Of a DNA stretch of 64,000 nucleotides, positions 40,923 through 48,839 are shown piece by piece. The first letter of the stretch is position 1, and every line of letters starts with the position of its first letter. This stretch comes from an uncultured Psychroserpens sp. (GTDB lineage Bacteria > Bacteroidota > Bacteroidia > Flavobacteriales > Flavobacteriaceae): contig NZ_CANLNS010000008.1 in NCBI RefSeq assembly GCF_947492715.1, positions 62,001 through 126,000 of the forward strand, read 5' to 3'. The position numbers and the translations under genes are program-made. The notes under the pieces are model-generated. The model was not told the DNA's origin and made no database searches. It worked only from the letters and a program-made list of their open reading frames with translations.

Positions 40923-43106
40923 TTAATACTCAAAAACATATATTCTGTCATCAGAACCTAAAGTATAAATTGTGTTGTCAACAATATCATAACTTGTTAT
41001 TTCAGCTGTGCCATTAATTATTGAAGATGTATTTCTAAAAAAATTGGTTTCATCTCTTTCGGCAGTGGTTAAGAAATCCAATTTATCTTCATCTATTGCT
41101 ATATTTTTATAAACCAGTTTGTCATGACCACTATATGAATAACCGTTAGAATAATAACCACTTACATTTCCTGATAATGTTTCTTTTAACACCCAAAAAC
41201 CGTCTTCAATTAGGTATGCATCAATACCGCCAACTCCACCAATATAAAGGTAATTTGGGCCCTCTAATCTAACTCCTCCATAAAATCCATTTTCTATTGG
41301 AGTTTCATTAAAAAACGTATTATTAGTTGACCAATTTCCACTAAATTTATTAAATATTGTTGCAGAACCAGCATTAGAAATACTGCCAAAACTATCTCCT
41401 GGTGCTCCGACAATTGCTCTATTTAAAGAAATATCTACAGAGGTTCCAAATCTATCTCCTAAAGTTGCACCTGGACCACTTAATGTCGCATTCAAAATAT
41501 CATTTCCATCATATATATAGGCTTTTCCTGGTCCAGTTGTTACTGGCGTAAAGACATTTACTGAATATGCAGGTGCTCCAATTATCGTTTCATTTCCAAA
41601 CATGGCAACAGAATGGCCAAAGCTATCGTCTATACTAGAATCAGGCGATTGAAAAACATGCCCATTCGACCAAAATCCAGATTGATAATTATACTCTTCT
41701 ACACGATTATCATCGGGATCACCAATTAAAAGTCTATTTTCTGAAAGTGCTATACTCTGCGCATATGAATTGCGTGTTGACCCTAATGTACTATGAGATA
41801 ATGATAATACATTTGACCAATTAGAGTCTGTACCTTCTTTATAGACATTCACATGTATAACATCGGTGATAATTGTTAGTGGAGGGATAAAAGTTGGATC
41901 AATAGTAGTAATTGTTTCTCTACTTTTAATAGCTATAAAATTTTGAGAAGCATACATGGCAGATGCAGATCCCGGGATACTCAGATAAAAGCTTGAATTT
42001 GGAAAATTAAATGTGCCTTGAACGCCATAAGGACTCGACGCGCCTCCAAGATTGATCCATTTAGTACCATCATAACCTTCAAAACTCTTATCAGTAGAAT
42101 TATATCTTATGGTGCCTTCGCTAGGTGCTTTTTCGTCATCTCCAATTTTTAGTTTTCCGTTAATATGAACTTTTTGACTTGGGTTTGTTGTTCCAAAACC
42201 AGTATCTCCACCAGATTCTATTGTCATGTGTGACTCATCAGCAACACCCAAATGTAAATGGTTGGTCGAATAGAGCCTTGTTATACCAGCTCCACCACCA
42301 CCTGTAGCGACGCCAAAACGCACATTATGAGTGCTATTTCCTATTCTCAGGTCGCCTGGATTTCCAGCATCGAGATTCCAATCTCCTCCCTTAACATCTA
42401 ATCTTGCCTCTGGATCAGGAATACCAATCCCAACATCACCAGACATGCTTATTCGCATTTGTTCAGTAAAATCTAAAGTATTATCATCAAAAGTAGCGAA
42501 GAGAAAATTGTGCCCTGGAGCCCAAGACATAGATGGATCTGGAAATTGTTCGCTTCCACTAAAGAACCTAACATAACGTGATTTGTCGTTGTTGGAAAGG
42601 TTAAATCCAGATGCTTCAGTTTGGGATGTAGATCTTACATCTAAGGTGTGTTCTGGATTATCAGTTTTGATTCCTATATCATCATTTAACGTATGAACGC
42701 CATTTTCATTTTTAGTCCATGGATGATCTCCACTACTTAGAGCATAAGGGACTGCCATAAATTGTGTGGTTCCTAAATCTATAAGGCCACTACCAATATC
42801 TACTTGTACATTTAAGTAATGTTCGTCATTGCTCCATCTAACAGTACTAAAATCATCACTAGTTGTACCTTCACCTATATTTGTAATAATGAATCCATTG
42901 ATATCTGTATTAACGGTATGGTTTTCTTGATATACATTATTAGAAAGTGCATCACCTTCATAAATAATAAATTGCACAGTTACAGGTTGAGATGCAATGA
43001 CGTTACCGTTATTGTCTTTAATAAGGGCTTTATAATTTATTCCATTTTGTGCAAACCCTAAAACGGTACATAGTAAAAAGGAAATAAGCGTGTATGTTGT
43101 TTTCAT
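40923..43106 (-). CDS. Secreted FG-GAP-like repeat protein, NGINYKA N-domain
   Basis: A 727-residue surface protein. The signal ends near FAQ (residue 20) and is followed by a domain of about 105 residues (NGINYKALIKDNNGNVIASQ...VPYALSS) shared with the products at 43113-45005 and 47257-48480. A tail-fibre-like middle part ends in EGTIRYNSTDKSFEGYDGTK. The C-terminal half contains FG-GAP/beta-propeller-type repeats (GHSVAMFGNETIIGAPAYS, FGTSVDISLNRAIVGAPG). There is no T9SS sorting domain visible. Last gene of the minus-strand surface cluster. Confidence 0.75.
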   Translation of the reverse strand: MKTTYTLISFLLCTVLGFAQNGINYKALIKDNNGNVIASQPVTVQFIIYEGDALSNNVYQENHTVNTDINGFIITNIGEGTTSDDFSTVRWSNDEHYLNVQVDIGSGLIDLGTTQFMAVPYALSSGDHPWTKNENGVHTLNDDIGIKTDNPEHTLDVRSTSQTEASGFNLSNNDKSRYVRFFSGSEQFPDPSMSWAPGHNFLFATFDDNTLDFTEQMRISMSGDVGIGIPDPEARLDVKGGDWNLDAGNPGDLRIGNSTHNVRFGVATGGGGAGITRLYSTNHLHLGVADESHMTIESGGDTGFGTTNPSQKVHINGKLKIGDDEKAPSEGTIRYNSTDKSFEGYDGTKWINLGGASSPYGVQGTFNFPNSSFYLSIPGSASAMYASQNFIAIKSRETITTIDPTFIPPLTIITDVIHVNVYKEGTDSNWSNVLSLSHSTLGSTRNSYAQSIALSENRLLIGDPDDNRVEEYNYQSGFWSNGHVFQSPDSSIDDSFGHSVAMFGNETIIGAPAYSVNVFTPVTTGPGKAYIYDGNDILNATLSGPGATLGDRFGTSVDISLNRAIVGAPGDSFGSISNAGSATIFNKFSGNWSTNNTFFNETPIENGFYGGVRLEGPNYLYIGGVGGIDAYLIEDGFWVLKETLSGNVSGYYSNGYSYSGHDKLVYKNIAIDEDKLDFLTTAERDETNFFRNTSSIINGTAEITSYDIVDNTIYTLGSDDRIYVFEY

Positions 43107-43112
43107 AATGAA

Positions 43113-45005
43113 CTAATTTGATTGGTTGTTTTCTAATTTTTCAATACGTGATAAGAGCGTTTTTAAAGTGTCATTAATGCCACTGAGTTCTGCAGTTTGC
43201 TTTAAGTTTTCGTCTCTTTGAGTTGTGATTATCTTTTGTTGTTCTTGAATGGCTTTAATAAGTATAGGGACCAAATCGGAATAGTACACACCTAAGCGTT
43301 TCAATTCTTTTTTAGTTAATTCACCAGATAGTTCATCTTTTTCCCAAGTATAACTTTTCACAACCTCAGGAACGAGTTCTAGTAAATCTTGCGCAATTAA
43401 ACCGAGTTTGGTGTCTTGGTCTCTTCTATTTTTCCATTTGAAACTTACAGGGTTCATTTGTAATATTTCGTTCAACCCATAGTTTAAAACTTTAATATTT
43501 TTCTTTTCACGTCTATCTGACGTGTTTATTGTTCCATCTGTTGCCCAAACGCCAATCCATCTGTTGTCACTATTACCTAATCGGAAAGCATTATTCGTAT
43601 TGGGAATTAAACTTGCATCGACGGACAATTGATTGGACCCTGTATCTTCTATGGTTTCGTTACCAATTTGTAATCGTCCATCAATATCCAAATCACCAAA
43701 TTCATTAATGCTAACAACATTAGTGCCTGCGTCGTTTTGTATTCTAAAAGTTCCCGATTCACTACTATCGAAATCCAGTTGCACAACAACATCATCGTAA
43801 CTTTGAAGAATCATATCACTACTGGTTCTAATTGGATTTGTAGAAATGATTCCGTCATCGTTTAAAATGTCTGGACCGATACTGCCTAATATGATATCTG
43901 GAATGTCACCTTGAGTCGCTACTGATCCTCCACTAGCATATATTCCAGCATTATCTCCGGAAATACGAGCTCCTTGATCATTTGCAAATATGACTAGCCC
44001 ATCATCAATTGCACCATTTACTACAATACCATCATTACCAGCCGAAGTTATTATAAGCCCATCTCCACCTGAACCTACAATCTCAATTCCGTAGTCATTT
44101 GAATCATCTCCCGTTCTTATATTAAGTCCGTAATTGTTACTCCTTAGAGCTTGAGCCCCACTTTTAAATACTGTTAATGCGTTACTTCTGTTTGATGCTG
44201 ATGATCCATTACCTATTTCAAATAAAGGATCATTATCATTCCAAACTGTAGCATTTCCACCGCCTAAATTATAACGTCCAATTGCCGTAGAATATATGGC
44301 ATTTGCATTTGTACTTCGTCCCATTGCGGTTGCATATAGTCCTGAAGCTTGGGTAAGAAACCCCATTGTTGTCGTATAATTTTCTGAAGCTATTGTGCCA
44401 TGCCCCAAAGCCGTTGAATAGTCTCCAAAAGCGACAGTATTTCTGCCAGTTGCAAACGAGCCTGTTCCTGTTGCTCCATAAGGATATATTAAATTCAATC
44501 CATTGGCATTAGAGACACTTAAATCGGTTGCATTATTTCCGATGCTACCATAACCTTCATCACCATCTGTAACAACACCTTCAAGACGCCAACCTGTTCC
44601 AGCTCCTTCGTTTATAGAGATTAAGCCTTCTTTGTTTAAGACTTCTATGGCATATGGCACCAGATTAAACCCGCTATTACCAAAGTCTACCAAACCATCT
44701 CCAAAATCTATTTGGACATTGAGATCCAAATTTCCAATGTCCCATGTTATTGTATCAAAAACACCTGTTATTGAAGAACCCTCACCAATAGTAGCTATGG
44801 CAATGCCATTATTGTCGGTAACTATTTGTTGTAATTCGCTATATAAGGTGTTACCTTCATACTGTATGCTAAACACCATATCTATACCTTGGGTATTTAG
44901 AATATTTCCGTTAGTATCTTTAATAAGCGCTTTGTAATTGATACCGTTTTGTGCTATAGAAGCTAACGCAACAAAAAAAGCTATAATTGTGAGTTTTGTT
45001 TTCAT
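43113..45005 (-). CDS. YadA-head-like surface protein with peptidase S74 chaperone domain
   Basis: A 630-residue exported protein (signal MKTKLTIIAFFVALASIAQ). It has the shared NGINYKALIKDTNGNILNTQ domain, then a region of short repeats (VAFGDYSTALGHGTIASENY, GLYATAMGRSTNANAIYSTA, IGRYN) that look like the left-handed beta-roll of YadA/Hep_Hag heads. The C terminus is an intramolecular chaperone of the S74 type (INTSDRREKKNIKVLNYGLN...FKWK, LGLIAQDLLELVPEVV), in which the Ser before DRR is the usual self-cleavage site. A coiled coil closes the protein. It should trimerise. Lies 6 bp after the next upstream gene of the cluster. Confidence 0.8.
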   Translation of the reverse strand: MKTKLTIIAFFVALASIAQNGINYKALIKDTNGNILNTQGIDMVFSIQYEGNTLYSELQQIVTDNNGIAIATIGEGSSITGVFDTITWDIGNLDLNVQIDFGDGLVDFGNSGFNLVPYAIEVLNKEGLISINEGAGTGWRLEGVVTDGDEGYGSIGNNATDLSVSNANGLNLIYPYGATGTGSFATGRNTVAFGDYSTALGHGTIASENYTTTMGFLTQASGLYATAMGRSTNANAIYSTAIGRYNLGGGNATVWNDNDPLFEIGNGSSASNRSNALTVFKSGAQALRSNNYGLNIRTGDDSNDYGIEIVGSGGDGLIITSAGNDGIVVNGAIDDGLVIFANDQGARISGDNAGIYASGGSVATQGDIPDIILGSIGPDILNDDGIISTNPIRTSSDMILQSYDDVVVQLDFDSSESGTFRIQNDAGTNVVSINEFGDLDIDGRLQIGNETIEDTGSNQLSVDASLIPNTNNAFRLGNSDNRWIGVWATDGTINTSDRREKKNIKVLNYGLNEILQMNPVSFKWKNRRDQDTKLGLIAQDLLELVPEVVKSYTWEKDELSGELTKKELKRLGVYYSDLVPILIKAIQEQQKIITTQRDENLKQTAELSGINDTLKTLLSRIEKLENNQSN

Positions 45006-45016
45006 ACTAAATGGGT

Positions 45017-45427
45017 TTATCCTTGAGTTTTATCAAATACTATCGTATCTCCAACATCATCTGTAACGTTTAATGTTGTTTCAGAAATACTATTTATAGT
45101 AGCAGTTATTGTTTCGCCACCTATGACAATATTTAAAGTATTTCCACTTAATGAATAGGTTGCGCTAACAACACCTTCAGATTCGCAAGGACCAGAAGCA
45201 TCATCATAAGAATCAACATCCACTGTATTATTAGTGTTAAACTTAAATGAGGAGTTTTTTTCACAGTCAGTGAAATCGCCTGGTGTTTTAGATTCTAAGT
45301 ACCATGTTCCAGACCTTAATAATTGAGCTGTTGTTTGTGTGTCTCCAGATGATGAGTCGTCATCATTACTACAATTAAAAGTTAAGAGTAAGATTAAAAG
45401 GAGACCAAATAAATTGTGTGTTTTCAT
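45017..45427 (-). CDS. Small lipoprotein, lipocalin-like
   Basis: A 136-residue lipoprotein from ATG 45427 with signal MKTHNLFGLLLILLLTFNC and an acidic SNDDDSSSGD linker, a pattern for surface-exposed lipoproteins of Bacteroidetes. The mature domain (TAQLLRSGTWYLESKTPGDF, FKFNTNNTVDV, TYSLSGNTLNIVIGGETITA) is the compact beta-barrel typical of the lipocalin-like family often seen near T9SS genes. Two cysteines (DCEKN and GPCES) may pair. It sits in the middle of the cluster, with 11 and 16 bp to its neighbours. Confidence 0.78.
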   Translation of the reverse strand: MKTHNLFGLLLILLLTFNCSNDDDSSSGDTQTTAQLLRSGTWYLESKTPGDFTDCEKNSSFKFNTNNTVDVDSYDDASGPCESEGVVSATYSLSGNTLNIVIGGETITATINSISETTLNVTDDVGDTIVFDKTQG

Positions 45428-45443
45428 GATTATATGTTTTAAA

Positions 45444-46238
45444 TTATTTAATAATGATTTGTTTTGTTGAATCACCGATTGGAGTTTGAATTTTAAGGAT
45501 ATAGCTGCCCGATTCTAAATGGGCTACGCTTAGATTATTCGTGTTTTTTAGTGCAAGTATTTCTTTACCAAGAATATCATAGAGTGTGAGTTTTTCTATA
45601 GCTAACTCTGATGATACATGCAGTAGATCTGTGACTGGATTTGGATACACCGAAATGGTATAATTTTCTAGTTCAATATCTTCTGTGCTTAAAGTTTCAA
45701 ACATAAAATTTTCTTGACCAGATGCTATGCCGCCATAATAATTTTGAGTGGTGGTCTCGTCAATATTGGCGTTGTAAAAACTATCAACAACACCTCCAAG
45801 TCCGATAGCAATGGGATCGGCATTGGTTAGGATTTCTATAGCACCTGATGTAGGTGAATTGCTTACATCAAAAGACACTAACACAATTGGGTTATTAGTG
45901 GTATGTGAGACTATTGATTGTCCAGGTGGTAAGTTTAGCACAAATGCGTCTCGCGTGCCGTCACCTAATCCAAAACCGCTTAATTGAGTTGCTGTTACTT
46001 CATTGAGTGTCCAATTTCGTCCATTAAATTGAGAGCTATTGATAATGTCTGCATTTCCAGCTGGAAGCATGATTGCAAAACCAACATCTGAGATATCGGT
46101 GTCGGTTCCATCAAAATCAGGAATTGCAACTATTGAGAAACTGTAATTGTCATTGTTTACAATACCAAATTGGTAGCTCTGAGACGTACCAGAAATGGTT
46201 ATTACAAAAGCAAAAAGAAATGTGTAAAGATTTTTCAT
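45444..46238 (-). CDS. Secreted protein with T9SS type A sorting domain
   Basis: A 264-residue protein: signal (MKNLYTFLFAFVITISGTS), a beta-rich middle domain of about 160 residues (FSIVAIPDFDGTDTDISDVG..., then PGQSIVSHTTNNPIVLVSF) and a Por-secretion-type C-terminal domain (YTISVYPNPVTDLLHV, KLTLYDILGKEILALKN, LESGSYILKIQTPIGDSTKQ). The C-terminal signature is that of T9SS type A substrates, so the protein is exported across the outer membrane and may be surface-attached. The function of the middle domain is unknown; it has a cohesin-like look. Confidence 0.82.
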   Translation of the reverse strand: MKNLYTFLFAFVITISGTSQSYQFGIVNNDNYSFSIVAIPDFDGTDTDISDVGFAIMLPAGNADIINSSQFNGRNWTLNEVTATQLSGFGLGDGTRDAFVLNLPPGQSIVSHTTNNPIVLVSFDVSNSPTSGAIEILTNADPIAIGLGGVVDSFYNANIDETTTQNYYGGIASGQENFMFETLSTEDIELENYTISVYPNPVTDLLHVSSELAIEKLTLYDILGKEILALKNTNNLSVAHLESGSYILKIQTPIGDSTKQIIIK

Positions 46239-46243
46239 GATGT

Positions 46244-47224
46244 TTATTGTTTTGGTGGAACTGTTGTATTTATTGTAAATGTTGGTAGGTTTAAGAAGTT
46301 GCCGGGATGATTGAGTATATTGTCTTTAATAACATTACTGTCGTTTAAAGCGCCTGAAAACTTGGCTAAACCATCTAAGTCAATATCCTGAAAAAGATAT
46401 CCTACAGAGGCATATGTAATAAAGCTTAAGATGTTATTGGGGTCGGCCAATATGAAATCCTTAATTGGGTTAACGTCATTATTTCCTCCAGAAAATATAA
46501 TGCTGTCATCACCATTAGTATCTCCAGACCAAAGTGCTGTATCTCCAGAATTCAAAATGACCTGAGCATTGTTTCCAAAAGTTGAAAAACTATTGTCTGT
46601 AAAATCAACAGTAGTCGTACTGAGATCTGATAAATTAATGGCTGCCGAACTCATAACGCCAAGATGATTTCTGTGTTTTACAACAACAAAATAATTGGTC
46701 GGTGCGGCTTGCATAATAACAGAGGATACGCCATCTACATCCACAATATCACCATCACGCTGTACTAGGGCAGAACGACCGTTAATGAGACGTTGATTGT
46801 TATTTTCTGATCGCAACTCTAACCAAACCCAGTCTACTATAGCGTTGTTTCCTGTTACGTTAAATATAGAAGCGTTGCATGAGGCATTATCTTCGTATGG
46901 ACTCGTAGTGGGTATACTGCCGTTTTCACGCAGGGCGTCATTCATTAAACCGTTTGTTGTTGGTATAAGTGATGGCCCCTGCAAAAACACAGTTGGATTA
47001 ATTAAAATTCTAAATGCCGCGTTGATGAAACCTTCTGAAATAGAAACACTGGGTGTATTTATTTCTTGAACATTAACTTCGCCTAAGGTATAGGTGATTT
47101 GAATGTTTCCTGTTGTTGTAGAACGTCCTCCTGAATCAATACTAAACTTTTCTATAGTTTGAGCATTTAAATTCACTGAGGTTAAAAGAAAGAGTAGACC
47201 TATGTTGTATATGTTATGTATCAT
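46244..47224 (-). CDS. Secreted protein with dockerin-like calcium loops
   Basis: A 326-residue protein from ATG 47224 (signal MIHNIYNIGLLFLLTSVNLN). After a short beta domain, the middle carries the Bacteroidetes stretch FLQGPSLIPTTNGLMNDALR, NNAIVDWVWLELRSE and ALVQRDGDIVDVDGVSS. The end has two calcium-loop-like repeats, SGDTNGDDSIIFSGGNNDVN and QDIDLDGLAKFSGALNDSN, that resemble dockerin or EF-hand loops. No sorting domain is present. It is 5 bp before a T9SS type A gene whose middle domain looks cohesin-like, so the two products may bind each other. This pairing is inference. Confidence 0.7.
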   Translation of the reverse strand: MIHNIYNIGLLFLLTSVNLNAQTIEKFSIDSGGRSTTTGNIQITYTLGEVNVQEINTPSVSISEGFINAAFRILINPTVFLQGPSLIPTTNGLMNDALRENGSIPTTSPYEDNASCNASIFNVTGNNAIVDWVWLELRSENNNQRLINGRSALVQRDGDIVDVDGVSSVIMQAAPTNYFVVVKHRNHLGVMSSAAINLSDLSTTTVDFTDNSFSTFGNNAQVILNSGDTALWSGDTNGDDSIIFSGGNNDVNPIKDFILADPNNILSFITYASVGYLFQDIDLDGLAKFSGALNDSNVIKDNILNHPGNFLNLPTFTINTTVPPKQ

Positions 47225-47256
47225 GAGTTTGATTATTTTTATTAGTAAATATCGAT

Positions 47257-48480
47257 CTAGCAAATAGTAACAAAAATGACAACGAAATCACCGCCAGCAA
47301 CACCATCATCATCACCATCAATGGTGAGATTATTTGCATCAAGAAGTTGATTGATGCCATCCCCTTTTAGAATTATTGGTACACCACTAAAACAATCTGC
47401 AGAAAGATCAAAATAGCTTTGATCTGTAGTAATGGTTAATCGTGTATCTCCATTAGACCAATTCATAGTTCCAGTGCCAGTACCATCATCTCCAATAAGT
47501 ATTGAACTACCAATTACTGCAGAAGATATATTCATAGGAGCACTAAAGTCAATAGAAAATGAGATGCGACTACCAGAGATAAATGTGAAATCAGTATAGT
47601 TTTGAGTATCATTATCTGGTGCAGTAATTGTGGTTACATTAAATGAAGGGTTGTTATTAAGTATAACCCAATTATTACCATCATAACCCTCAAAATTTTT
47701 AGTAACGCTGTTGTAGCGCATTGTGCCCTCTGTTGGAGTGGTGTTATCGTCTGCGATTTTTATTTTACCGTTAACATCTAGTTTTTGTTCAGGTTCGGCA
47801 TTAACAATTCCAATACGACCATTACCTCTTATAGACATGATGTCTCCATAGTTGGAGTTATAAATATTGAACCTGCTAGCTACAGGATCGTCATAAACAG
47901 ATGCAGCTACAGCCCAAATAGAAGCACTATTACTACCTCCAAAATTTAATCGGGCAAAGTCTAATTGATCTTCATAAAGGAATAATTGAGGAGAGAAAAT
48001 AGTACTGTTATGAAGAATTCTTGTTTTGGCATTTGTTGGTGTATTACTACCAATAGAAATGTTTCCTGAAACTCTATAAATATCAGCTCCAGATTTACTC
48101 CAAGATGCATCGGCCGAACTCAGGGCATAGGGCACTGTTTTAAATTGTGATGTTCCGGCATCTACAAGACCATCACCAGTATCGATTTCAACTTTTAGAA
48201 AGTGTGGATTGCTTCCCCAATCTATAGTTGCGAAATCGCCCAATGAAGAGGCACCTTCACCGATGCCAACTATTAGAATTCCATTGTCGTCGGTACTTTC
48301 AACATGCGTTTCTTGATATACATTTGTAGCGTTCTCACTTATGGTGAGTTGAAGTGTCACAGACTGATTGGCTATTACATTGCCGTTGTCGTCTTTAATA
48401 ACGGCTTTGTAATTAATACCGTTTTGAGCATATCCTATGAGGATACATAATAAGAAAAATAGTGTGAGTTTCGTTTTCAT
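47257..48480 (-). CDS. Secreted tail-fibre-like protein, NGINYKA N-domain
   Basis: A 407-residue protein from ATG 48480 with signal MKTKLTLFFLLCILIGYAQ. It has the cluster's shared N-terminal domain (NGINYKAVIKDDNGNVIANQ...VPYALSSAD), then a tail-fibre-type region with KIKIADDNTTPTEGTMRYNS and FEGYDGNNWVIL, as in the FG-GAP protein. The remaining 120 residues are a separate beta domain. First large gene of the cluster after the hybrid regulator and the small ORF. Function unknown; probably surface-exposed. Confidence 0.72.
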   Translation of the reverse strand: MKTKLTLFFLLCILIGYAQNGINYKAVIKDDNGNVIANQSVTLQLTISENATNVYQETHVESTDDNGILIVGIGEGASSLGDFATIDWGSNPHFLKVEIDTGDGLVDAGTSQFKTVPYALSSADASWSKSGADIYRVSGNISIGSNTPTNAKTRILHNSTIFSPQLFLYEDQLDFARLNFGGSNSASIWAVAASVYDDPVASRFNIYNSNYGDIMSIRGNGRIGIVNAEPEQKLDVNGKIKIADDNTTPTEGTMRYNSVTKNFEGYDGNNWVILNNNPSFNVTTITAPDNDTQNYTDFTFISGSRISFSIDFSAPMNISSAVIGSSILIGDDGTGTGTMNWSNGDTRLTITTDQSYFDLSADCFSGVPIILKGDGINQLLDANNLTIDGDDDGVAGGDFVVIFVTIC

Positions 48481-48565
48481 AATGTGAATTTTAAAAGAAA
48501 AGGAAGCAACGCTAACTCCACGTTTTTTGTTACTCCCTTTACTCAACTGATTAATAGCTTCTTTA

Positions 48566-48700
48566 CTATCGTTTGATAAATTTTATCGTCTTAATAATTT
48601 CATTTTTCAATAGAATATTGAGTTTGTATTTACCCGTTTTAAGATGGTCAATACTCAGGTATATCTTTTCATCTGTCTCTTTTGGATCCTTATTGTCCAT
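48566..48700 (-). CDS. Short ORF resembling a T9SS C-terminal tail
   Basis: A 44-residue minus-strand ORF from ATG 48700, too short for standard calling. It reads MDNKDPKETDEKIYLSIDHL followed by KTGKYKLNILLKNEIIKTIK and FIKR. The xxxSIDHLxxGxYxLxIxxxNxxIKxIKxIK pattern resembles the last strands of Por-type sorting domains, and I recall similar free-standing small proteins in Flavobacteriaceae. No signal peptide is visible. It lies between the regulator and the first cluster gene and could be expressed with them, or be a degraded sorting domain. Confidence 0.4.
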   Translation of the reverse strand: MDNKDPKETDEKIYLSIDHLKTGKYKLNILLKNEIIKTIKFIKR

Positions 48701-48768
48701 CCTAAAAATGTGCTATTGAATTCTTGATTGATGTAAAATTATTGAGAAGGTATAGTTATGGATAGAAG

Positions 48769-48796
48769 ATATGTTTCAAAGCATAGAACATATGTT
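48769..48796. promoter_or_regulatory. Direct/inverted repeats, candidate regulator site
   Basis: ATATGTT occurs at 48769-48775 and 48790-48796, exactly 21 bp apart, and AACATAT at 48787-48793 makes the first copy part of an inverted repeat with an 11-bp spacer. AACATATGTT at 48787-48796 is a perfect palindrome. It lies about 70-100 bp upstream of the small ORF and just downstream of the stop of the hybrid regulator. Two sites two helical turns apart are what an AraC-type regulator would use. Confidence 0.4.
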
Positions 48797-48839
48797 ACAT
48801 GTATTGAAAATTAATTTTAAAAATCTGTAAATCAGTATG

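Noticed and set aside
43113-45005. Prophage tail-fibre gene
   Set aside because: The S74 domain is common in phage tails, but the neighbours carry signal peptides and T9SS tails and no phage structural or lysis genes are present.
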